Of a stretch of DNA of 12,541 nucleotides, positions 1 to 7,602 are shown piece by piece. Each line of letters begins with the position of its first letter. Positions within the stretch are counted from its first letter, which is position 1. The DNA is from Spirogloea muscicola (Eukaryota > Streptophyta > Zygnematophyceae > Spirogloeales > Spirogloeaceae). The stretch covers positions 2,350 through 14,890 of the forward strand of contig WELB01000079.1 in assembly GCA_009602725.1 (NCBI GenBank). Direction: 5' to 3'. The notes beneath the pieces are model-generated. The model ran no database searches. It was not told where the DNA came from and worked only from the letters and a program-made list of their open reading frames with translations. The position numbers and the translations under genes were made by a program.

Positions 1-304
1 GGGTGGGGGGGGGGGGGGGGGGGGTGATTGGGAGTGCTTTTGGGGGCTTACTACCTGGGACGAGCATCGTCCTACAAAATCTATGCCTTAGTCATCTGCA
101 CCTGACGTGCCTTTCAGATGAATCAGGTACAACCGGAATAATTTACTTCATCTTCTGGCATCCGATCAAACAATGCTATCCCCTTGCAAGCATGCTGTCA
201 CAGATGAAAGAGGTGTCTTCTGATTGTCCAACTAGGCTATGTAACCAGCTATGTGAGCAATGTATGCTATCATCTGACTCCCTGATGGCCACCATTTTGC
301 CCTC
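1..304. other. 3' flank of methyltransferase gene
   Basis: This is non-coding sequence downstream of the TAG stop. No TGTAA poly(A) signal is present on the minus strand in these 304 bases, so the 3' UTR either continues past the window or uses a variant signal. The left edge holds a long G run. No other gene is supported. Confidence 0.6.
5..24. repeat. Poly(G) run of 20 at the window edge
   Basis: Twenty consecutive G follow GGGT. It could form a G-quadruplex on the plus strand, but long G homopolymers at an edge are also a common sequencing or assembly artefact. Confidence 0.9.
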
Positions 305-3097
305 CTAATTCTTAAGGGCAACCAGTATCAGGTGGCGAGGTGAGACCTCACTCATCCTGGGTGAGGAGAAACCTCGCTCCTCAATGGCTTCCCGAATTGG
401 GAATGTCCTGTAGTCGTCAAAGTACGGCTCTGTGGCTTTGAACTGCAAGCCAAGGAAGCCAGCATCCTCATCAGGAGGAGGCCAACGTCTAGCCTGCTTT
501 GAAGAAGAGCAGCAAAGCCTACGTGCTAGGTTGCTGGATAGACTCCAGCATGCACATATTGCTACTTGGGCGGCCATCTTCATGTTGTCAAGCGCAAGAT
601 CTATGCAGATGCTGGGGACTCTTGTGTGGTAGCACTTACAGCAGTAAACGCAAACACGTTGTTGACCATCCTTTGCAAGAATGGCGACTGAGGATTCATC
701 TCCATGATTGCCAGAGCTCCTCCAGGTCTCAGTATCCTCTGTGCTTCCGCTATAATCTGGGATCATGCATGCACATCAGCTTCCACTGCAGCTGCTACTG
801 GGGTTGACATATTCTGACCCAAATTCCTCATGTGAAGCCATGGTCCATAACACGTTGGCCTCTCTGGCCACTTGCACAGAAAGTGGGAAATGAGATGCAC
901 AGCGAAAGTTTTTGCTTGACTATTTTCACACCTGCTTTGTTGCAAAGCGGGGAAGCTCATGGCAGACCAAGCACATAGAGACGAGGTCCACAGAGTCAGA
1001 AGGAAGTCCTGTGGCTTCTCCTGCTCCATGTAAGAACTTAATCTGGTCACCCTGTGTTGCAAACATCGTTACACTTTAGTGCTTGTTGCAATCTACGTTG
1101 AACAGGCTTAATGAATTTGCCCTTCTGCTTCAGATATGACGAAAAATGATTAACTATGACAGCGTGGTCAATGCTTAGATCTATACAAGGTGAAGCTCTT
1201 CGGAAGGGGGTGATGGCCATGCAAGCTGAACAGATGCTGAAGTACCTGGTGATTCTCTCTTGCCAGGTAGTTAGCTACTGCCAAGAATTGCGGTGACAAA
1301 TCAAGACCAACCACTGCAGCCCCTGGAAAGACCTGCAGTAGCACGTCACTGAAGGACTTTGAGCTGTGCAACACTGTGGTCTATCTCCTGCAACATCTTG
1401 GCTGCTCAACAGTCATGCTGCAGGGTCAAGTTGACGCACTTTGCAGCAGGTGGCTAACAATGTTAGCACTTTGCACGACTGCTGCTTCACCAATAATACC
1501 AGCAGGATAACAACAGTCTAAAGTACCTTGTGCAATGCAAATGTGCTAAGGCCAGTTGCGCAGCCTATGTCCACAATGGAACGAGGATCAAAGGGCAGCA
1601 AGGAGATGAGCTCCTTGTGATAGCTATTTCGAAGCCTCACATCACCCTCTGGATCCAAGTCTTTGCCCTCCATCGTTGCATGGCACATTTTGTACACAAC
1701 ACATATTTAGCACATCTTATCGCAGACAGTAAGGCATCAATGCTGCAAGCAGGACATGCACAGGGACAGGGCGTGCGCAGCAGTCTCTGCTTAACAGTTC
1801 ATCTGATAGAGGCTCACCAAGGGGTCAAAGAGCGGGGCATGCACTGCCTTGGCTGCCAAGTCCATCTCCAGCGCCGCATCCCATGAGAGATTTCCTTGCT
1901 TGTAGGCATGAAAGGGCTTCAGGTAGTACTGAGGGCCAGCCAGTCAACAATAGGTTTTGCATGAATATGAAGACCCTGACAAAGTCATCATGCTCAAGTT
2001 GATACACATTTCTAAACAACCAGTAAAGGCACGTCCCCTCTGAGGCAAGGCTGCATGCACACCCGTCATCGCCAGTGTATCTCGAACATAGGACTTGAGG
2101 CTGGCTCAACATGTGTGCCATCCTGTGTATAAGGACTTGTTTCTTCTTCAGCTTCAGTCTTCTGTCAAAACTTCTGACTATGTCATCCTAATCGTTCCCT
2201 CTTTGCTGAGCCCCTTGCCGTGCTGACTACCAGGACAGTACGTTCCAAATTATGTAAGCAGACTGCACAGTCAGCATCCATTTGAATACCTCAGGATACG
2301 TGAGGTGCTTGTCTTCCACAAGTTGCAGCTCAGCCTCCCAGTCGTGCTTGTGGAGTTTTGCGAGCACGGGCGGCCACGGATGGCCAATCTCTTCTCCCCG
2401 CCGAATCATCATCTCTCGCGCCTGCTTTCCCACGCAAAATCAGCAGCGAAGTAAGTTGATCACCTCGAGCACAGCGCCACACAAATCCAGCCTAGTCGCG
2501 AGTCCGCAGCCAAATGCCATGCCTTTCCAGCTCGGTCGTCGTACGAGCGCCTGCGTCCCGACCTTGCCGGCAGCAAACTTGAAGAAAGGCTGGAAGGAGA
2601 AGAGGAGGTTGACGGCAGCAGTGGCGAGGTTCATGCGAGACGATCCTGACGGCGTGTACACCGCCTCCTCCGCCTCCGACGGCGGTGGCGGCGCCACCGT
2701 GGAGAGGCTGCAGGAGACGGCGACGCGCCGGCTGCCGGCGGCGCGGGCGGCGGCGCGCCACTCCAGGGAGCCCCCCTTGGCTCTGCAGCCTGCGAGCCTC
2801 TGCCACTCGCACCACCGAAGCCCCCAGCGGCTGCCGGCTCAGCACCAAGGATAATGGCATGGCAGTCTCGCAGCACAGCGTCAGGCTGCGCATTGCTCCA
2901 GGCACTCGCCGCTTCGACGCCGTCGTCGCCGCCGCACCGTGCTGCAGCGCAGCAGGGCCTTCCGCCTCCGTAGCCAACGGAGGTTTGGCGGCGGCGGGGA
3001 GTATCAAGGCTACGCATACCCGCACCGGCAGCGGGATGCAGCGGCCGCTGGGGCTCGCCGCCAGCTGCGCCACCGCGGGAGGCGCCGTGGCCGCCAT
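305..3097 (-). CDS. Predicted plastid-targeted class I SAM-dependent methyltransferase (UbiE/Methyltransf_11-like), 9 exons
   Basis: Exons (minus strand, high to low): 3097-3020, 2799-2563, 2421-2290, 1928-1818, 1667-1527, 1332-1246, 1042-932, 756-640, 442-305. They join in frame to 383 residues and a TAG stop; all introns are GT-AG. Residues 1-60 are Ala/Arg/Ser-rich with a possible cleavage context RRVAVSC (50-56), like a chloroplast transit peptide. A conserved block YYLKPFHAYKQGNLSW starts at residue 150. SAM-binding motif I is VDIGCATGLST (218-228), the motif II acid is in VVGLDLSP (D244), a DSVDLVSMCLVCHELP block lies at 278-293, and a RPGGALAIMEMNP strand follows from 309. The C-terminus has ATEPYFDDY and SPRHL. 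This layout is known from plant and algal UbiE-like plastid methyltransferases; the substrate is unknown. Least certain points: the start (an in-frame ATG at 3280 would add 61 residues), the exon 2 acceptor, and the exon 5 acceptor, which is GAG rather than CAG; a second GAG lies 21 bases downstream. Confidence 0.92.
1929..2289 (-). other. Longest methyltransferase intron (intron 3)
   Basis: This 361-base GT-AG intron has donor GTATTC and acceptor CCCTCAG. Several short open frames cross it, but none continues the protein or shows recognisable sequence; I see no nested gene. Confidence 0.75.
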
Positions 3098-3346
3098 CTC
3101 CGCCGCCGCCGCCGCCGCCGCGGTGCGGCCCGGTGAAGCTGGCGCAGTAGTCCTGGCCCACGGAAGCTGGCCAGCCTCTCCACGGAATGCGGCTGGTCTA
3201 GTTAAGCTTTGCAAAACTTCTAATAAAATTGCCGGTATCTTGAGTCTCAAACTCTCCATGTATGCCATGGGATACAACAAGCAGAGTGTTGTCCTCTATC
3301 CTTTGCAATACGACCAGAAAGGGAGCCTTATACAGCCCCAAGTACA
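3098..3346. promoter_or_regulatory. Interval between divergent start codons, probable shared promoter/5' UTR region
   Basis: About 250 bases separate the methyltransferase ATG (minus) from the tentative gene's ATG (plus). The left part is extremely G+C-rich and contains a GCC repeat; the right part from about 3195 is A/T-richer, with TTCTAATAAAATTGCC at 3218-3233. No convincing TATA box or known element can be placed. The methyltransferase frame stays open upstream to an ATG at 3280, so part of this interval could be coding. Confidence 0.4.
3101..3121. repeat. (CGC)7 trinucleotide repeat just upstream of the methyltransferase start
   Basis: Seven perfect units lie 3 bases beyond the ATG at 3097. 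On the minus strand they read GCG repeats. If translation began at the upstream in-frame ATG (3280) they would encode an Ala run. Confidence 0.85.
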
Positions 3347-5651
3347 ATGTCATCCGATGTAGAGGTAAAATCCAGCGACTTGCGCATGCCTCAGAGCTAC
3401 AAGATAGACGACACTATAGAGATGATAAGCGTCGTGTCACGGAAGAGGGGCAGTAAGCTAGTGTACCTGCTGCATGGGTACCCTCTCTGTATCGGTATCC
3501 CAGGAATAAATGAGGTTGTGTGCCGACATCCAGCTTGTGGAGAAGGCTATGATGGACCCACCCATTAACTCGTTGTATTGCAGCTCGTACCTTCTTAATG
3601 TATACCTGAGCAAAGACATCACAACAGGGGGAGACGATGTTGCAACGTTCGCCGCCCCGTGATGTCGTAACAATTCGCCGCCCCCAAGTTTCGCGCCCAA
3701 TAGCTGATGGTCAGGCCCAGAAGAAGAAGTAGTACTCCCAATGGGGGCAAGGGCTGCGAAAAGCCAGCCCAAAAGAATTGACAAAGGTTCGAAGGGGCCT
3801 AAGACGAAAGAGCGCGCCCATAGAGAAAGGGGGCCAGCAAAGCCAGCCCAGAAAGAATGGACAATGTCAAAAGCCAAAAAACAAAAAAACAAAAACACCC
3901 AGCTAGGCAGCTAGAGAAGAAGACACGACCAAATCACAGGAAGCTCAATACCCCCGGGTGAGCAACATCAGGTCGGAGTAGCTCGACGCAGGAAATGACG
4001 CATCCAGACGCGACCCTGAAGCAGCCGCGATAGCGCGGCCCGCACGCGAGTGGACGGCATAGGCGAGGGAGCGTTGGAGGGACACGGAGAGCCGCATCCG
4101 GAAGACCTGGGCCAGGGAGCCGGCCGCGTTGAAGCCGGGCAGCCCCCCTGGCAGACCCGGCCGCCGCTCGATGGCCTGCTGGGCAAGCCGCTGGAGGAGG
4201 TCCAGCCAGCCACGGCCATAGGCCCCGTGGACATCGATGGCCAGGGCTGCGAATTCGTCGGCAGGCGGGTGATCAGCATATTTCCGTTCTTTACCGCGGG
4301 CCGCCACAGCGACCGCATGCCCAGCGGTCGTCGCCGACTTGGAGGGGTTAGCGGAGTCGACACAGTCGGTGGTCACCACATCCGCGATGATTCGCGGACC
4401 GCCCCCGGGCGGGATGGCGACGAGGTCAGCGCGCCGGGTGTGGATCCGGCCGTCGTCGTCGCGCAGGATGGGCATTATTGACGAGTGCTCCACGGCCACT
4501 TTGTAACCCGCCTCGAGGAAGACGCCTTGCATGCCGTCCCTGAGCAGGTCGTGGGATCCGGTCCGCTCGCCGCCGTGGGCACAACGAAGCATGTGGGCCG
4601 CCAGCGTCGCAGGGTCAGCGTGGCGGGCACCGCACTCACATTGCGTGACACCGACGAGGCAGGGGGGGGGGAGGCCGAGAAGCCGCTGCACCGCCGTCCT
4701 GTAGACTGCATTGGGCATTGTGAGGGCCGCGTATATGGGGAGCGCGGATACCCACGCCGCCGCCCCGGGGGAGGAGGCTGAGAGCAGCCTGGCGCGCCCG
4801 CGACTGTCTTGCGGCGGAAGGAGCTCCGCCACCTGGTCGTAGGCCGCTTTGTCCACGAGCGCATTGCAGCGGGCCTGGGCCCGCGGGTCGGGGGTGAGCG
4901 TTGAGCAGCTACAAAGGGGCCTGAGGATGCCATGGGAAAAACAGGGGGAGGATGGATCACTCAGTAATCCAGAGAGAGAACCTTTTTCCCTCCGATTTCT
5001 TCCCACCAAGAAGCAGTGTTGGGGATGGAACGCCCAGTACGTCACATCAATAGCTGCGTCACGGGCGGCCTGCCTCTATCGACTTGCTACCTGCACTTGG
5101 GCAGAAACTCCGCCAAATTTGATCGCTGTTGGAGCATGAGGACAGCGTGTAAGAAGCAAACTGGGAATGCAGATGTTCGCTGCCATCTTGTTGCTGTCTA
5201 TTGTAGTCAAGCATGACGGCGGTTCACCACCTAGCAATGGAAGTGCTGAGAAGGCCAAAAGTGCCTAAGAATGCCCTTGAAGAGGAAGTAGCAGCAAGCC
5301 CTCCATGCTCAACATGGATAAAGAAGGCTTGTCACAGCTGCGGAAGTTCAAGAATCAAAGGAGGTCGAGCGTCTGACACGTGCCAGTATCACTGGCCCGG
5401 CCGGGGGCCAGGAATTTAAGCAGCTCGGTGAAAAGCTCACTGTGCAGCTACATGCATTCTTGCGCAGCCGACCAGCAAGAACCATGCGTGCTGCCCAACC
5501 AAGCCTTGACCGTGTGCATGGCTTATGTAACGGCTGCTGCTCCAGAAAGTGGAAAGTAACCCGCCCATATGCGCCGGCTGGCTTCAGGCCCAGTGGCTCC
5601 ACGAGACTCCAGCTTTGGGAGTTACAGCCTTCTCGTAGCCTGCAACGTTGA
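3347..5651 (+). CDS. Tentative three-exon gene, product not recognised
   Basis: Proposed exons are 3347-3452, 5207-5260 and 5338-5651, about 157 residues ending at TGA. Exon 1 opens MSSDVEVKSSDLRMPQSYKI in a good start context (ACAATG) and ends at a strong donor, GTAAGC, in phase 1. Exon 2 follows a pyrimidine-rich acceptor ending TTGTAG and reads KHDGGSPPSNGSAEKAK. Exon 3 follows GTCACAG and reads EVQESKEVERLTRASITGPA, then GGQEFKQLGEKLTVQLHAFL. The phases of all three agree, and the charged helical composition looks protein-like, but I recognise no family. The exon 2 donor could also be at 5243, and exon 3 may end at an internal donor (for example after 5554). Intron 1 (3453-5206) would contain the antisense retroelement; without it the intron is about 440 bases. 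The start codon diverges from that of the methyltransferase gene 250 bases away. Confidence 0.35.
3623..3633. repeat. Left copy of probable target-site duplication
   Basis: AACAGGGGGAG lies directly beyond the retroelement's 3' end (low-coordinate side) and is repeated exactly at 4940-4950. The run of five G lowers its weight as evidence. Confidence 0.55.
3634..3685 (-). repeat. Short tandem repeat at retroelement 3' end
   Basis: Two units of about 26 bases, each starting GGGGCGGCGAA in the element's sense direction, end with similar CGACATC/CAACATC segments. On the plus strand the shared core TTCGCCGCCCC is at 3648-3658 and 3674-3684. Non-LTR elements often end in short tandem repeats instead of poly(A), which supports placing the 3' terminus here. 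Confidence 0.6.
3761..3864. repeat. Imperfect direct repeat in retroelement 3' untranslated region
   Basis: The segment AAGCCAGCCCAAAAGAATTG, continuing ACAA (3761-3784), recurs as AAGCCAGCCCAGAAAGAATG, continuing GACAA (3840-3864), a period of about 79 bases. An A-rich stretch at 3871-3898 follows toward the ORF stop. It is probably part of the element's 3' UTR. Confidence 0.6.
3945..4939 (-). pseudogene. Retrotransposon ORF remnant: CCHC zinc motif plus restriction-like endonuclease domain
   Basis: An uninterrupted frame runs from an ATG at 5045 to TGA at 3947-3945 (366 residues). The first 36 residues read from flanking DNA, so element-derived protein starts near 4939. Numbered from the ATG, a zinc motif C136-x-C138-x12-H151-x3-C155 lies in CECGARHADP and HMLRCAHGGERT. 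It is followed by a PD-(D/E)xK-like core: D207 in TRRADLV, 14 residues, then D222 in IIADVV, and a later KERKY (252-256). This is the CCHC, PD-x(12-14)-D, K-x-x-x-Y order known for restriction-like endonucleases of non-LTR elements, with Ala in place of the usual Pro before the first Asp. Upstream RLLSASSPGAAAWVSALP resembles the linker after the reverse transcriptase in such proteins. Without the transcriptase it cannot be an autonomous element gene; the lack of stops suggests a recent insertion. Confidence 0.82.
4940..4950. repeat. Right copy of probable target-site duplication
   Basis: This is an exact copy of the 11 bases at 3623-3633. It sits at the truncated 5' end of the retroelement, about 45 bases beyond the first residue that looks like element protein. 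Confidence 0.55.
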
Positions 5652-6524
5652 CAATGTTTCAATGCCCACTGGCTCGCGGTGCTCTCCAGAGGCTGCGCAG
5701 GCTGTGCTGCTGTCTAATTGGCTGCTATTGCTTCCTATCGTGTCTGTCCTTTTGTTGCACAACACTAGTATCCTGCAGGGCTGGGAACGCCCGGCTGCCA
5801 GACTCTATGGGACTGCCAGCCAAGCCACCTGCCTAACCCCAGCAATATTGACCGTATGTGGGCAGCTTTCTCTGCCGGGGTCTGAGCCGAAGGACATGCA
5901 TTTGCCTGCAGCATCCTAGCACAACCGTGCTCTTCATCAAGTGCACGAGCACACGAAGTCTGAGACAGGCCTCTCTGAGTAAAAATTATCTTACAGGGGA
6001 GGCTTACACGAGTAGGGAGGAGGATGCAGCTTACTTGACTAACATCCTCAGATCTTGGGAGCCTTTCTAACTACGTGCACTTGATGTTAGCTTACACTTC
6101 TGTAATCCTCTTGTATATCAAATGAACCAGGTAAGGCTAAGTCGACAGACGAAATTACTACGTCAGAGATCCTCCCACGAAGTAGCCTAAATTCAGCAAG
6201 CAGCCACAGCGCTTCTAGAGCAAAATCGGCTTGTACTACAAGTCTCTGAGGATCGCATCATTCTGTACCAAATTTCAGTGGGCACATCCTCAACAATGCC
6301 ACTCTAGATGTATTATCTCCACTGCACTCAATCTGTGTGCGGGCATTATTGCATTATCAAGGGGGAACCTCTCACGCAAGCTGCAGGGCGCTATTGTTCT
6401 CTTGGCATGCAATAAGGCAGACTTGCCAGCATGGAAATGTGCGCTCGTTAGCCCTGCCAGCAGTCTTGATGCACACATCAGAGTGGCAAAAATACAGAGG
6501 CGAGCCTGCATACTGCTCTTGAGT
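5652..6524. other. Gene-poor interval between convergent 3' ends
   Basis: No open frame here shows protein-like sequence on either strand. It probably contains the 3' UTR of Ctf4 (minus) and, if real, of the tentative plus-strand gene. The main signal is the paired TGTAA motif at 6092-6105; further TTACA copies at 5991-5995 and 6004-6008 are extra minus-strand candidates. Confidence 0.55.
6092..6105. terminator. Two-strand TGTAA poly(A) signal pair
   Basis: TTACA (6092-6096, TGTAA on the minus strand) and TGTAA (6101-6105, plus strand) are separated by four bases. TGTAA is the usual poly(A) signal of green algae such as Chlamydomonas and Volvox. It lies 429 bases past the Ctf4 stop and 450 past the tentative plus-strand stop, a reasonable 3' UTR length for both. 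Confidence 0.5.
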
Positions 6525-7602
6525 CTACGTGGCCTTGCCCTGCCGCCTTTTTGCCACAGGCGACAGTTGCTGCATCCTTTTGACAGAGTCAAGCAGAGAG
6601 CCCTCAGACAGTGGACCCGACGATGCCTGACTCACTTTGGCAAAAGGGTTGCTGACCTTTGCAGACGTCCTTAAAGGAGCTGCCTGCCTGCAAACATCTG
6701 CAGACAATAGTGATGACTGCTTCGCACTGACACATTCCTCCGCTGCTATACCAGCTGGCGTCCCAACTTGACGGTGCTCCTTTGCTCCTTCGTCTCTGTC
6801 ATGGCCAGCTTGACCGCATGGAAGCAAGTCTTCAGGCCTGCTACCTCTTAACGAGTTATCGGGTGCGCCGCTAGGAGTGTCAAGGTGGGAGGAGGAGAGG
6901 GTTTGGAGGGAGGCTGGCGTGGGGGTTTGAACAGCAGCCGCTGTTGATGTGGGTAGTCTGGCATTGCATGACTGAGGAGGAGTTTGCAGTGAGGGGTAAG
7001 GGACTGTAAACTTCTCAAACCCTGTCTTGAGTTCTGCCCCTTCTGTTTGCTCCTGCCGCAGCTTGTTCTGCATTGTCAAATAACCATAATAAGTATCAGT
7101 GATGCAGCCAGCCGAGTGACTTGATAGAAGGATCATGTATGCAGAACAGCTGGACAGAGGTGCAGTGTCACCTCGAGGTGGGCGTTGAGGCGCTCAGCCA
7201 AGGCCGGCAGCCGCATGTTGGCAACAAGCCGAATGGCGCCTTCCAGGGACTTGTTAAGCCTCAGCATCTTGGCAACCTCAAGTGCACGGACTATGCGGTC
7301 AGCTGCACGAAAGAGCGGACAGTCACAACTTGCATAAGCGAGGGCAGCCAGTAACAGGGCCTGTACCTTTGCTGCGTTAGACGCCGTGAAGTAGCAAACT
7401 CACATGCCCAGATCCACTGTTTTCTTGACCACATGTGCATTCGTCTGCATGTCTGACAGAGGTATTGCAAAGTACCTTTGCAAGCAGACACAAAGACACG
7501 GAGGAGACATCTGTCAAGGTTGGCCTCCAACTTAAGGACGCTGTCCTCCAGCCTGTCTTCCTCGTCCGCTGACAGGCCTGAGCTTTCTGCCTGTGTTCGA
7601 GC
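6525..7602 (-). other. Ctf4 exons 16-18: helical domain and Ser-rich C-terminal tail
   Basis: Exon 16 starts with a charged helix (SADEEDRLEDSVLKLEANL) and LDRCLLRVFVSACK. Exon 17 continues ADRIVRALEVAKMLRLNKSL and VANMRLPALAERLNAHLE, the conserved helical bundle next to SepB that in yeast Ctf4 binds the short peptides of its clients. Exon 18 encodes about 180 residues of poorly conserved Ser/Pro/Gln-rich tail with an SNPFAK motif and a basic AKRRQGK end that could serve as a nuclear signal (inference). No HMG-box sequence is visible. Translation ends at TAG (6527-6525). Confidence 0.9.

Larger units (their letters stand above)
3634..4939 (-). mobile_element. 5'-truncated non-LTR retrotransposon with restriction-like endonuclease end (R2/Dualen-RandI type)
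   Basis: This interval holds an open frame for the C-terminal zinc-binding and restriction-like endonuclease region found after the reverse transcriptase of R2-, CRE-, NeSL- and Dualen/RandI-type retrotransposons. About 310 bases of non-coding 3' sequence with short repeats follow it. No reverse transcriptase is present, which fits the usual 5' truncation of such insertions. The bounds come from an 11-base direct repeat, AACAGGGGGAG, at 3623-3633 and 4940-4950, which I read as a target-site duplication. The element is more G+C-rich than its surroundings and is antisense to the tentative plus-strand gene. There is no poly(A) tail at the 3' end; short tandem repeats are there instead. The clade is not certain without the reverse transcriptase. 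Confidence 0.75.

Noticed and set aside
2492-3280. Long minus-strand open frame of 262 codons, plus overlapping long frames on both strands at 2631-3362
   Set aside because: High G+C leaves few stops in any frame. The real protein uses only 3097-3020 of this frame and then changes frame through an intron to reach the conserved methyltransferase sequence.
3458-3898. Minus-strand open frame of 146 codons
   Set aside because: It lies in the repeat-containing 3' untranslated part of the retroelement and its flank, with no recognisable protein sequence.
5348-5662. Minus-strand open frame of 104 codons opposite exon 3 of the tentative gene
   Set aside because: No protein-like pattern or splice signals; most likely the antisense shadow of a G+C-rich stretch.
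5569-5919. Plus-strand frame with a hydrophobic stretch, suggesting a membrane protein
   Set aside because: The Leu-rich stretch comes from a TGCTG-rich segment. There is no supporting start, splice site or homology, and it overlaps the better frame ending at 5651.
6231-6674. Plus-strand open frame of 147 codons
   Set aside because: It is partly antisense to the Ctf4 last exon, and its composition looks random.
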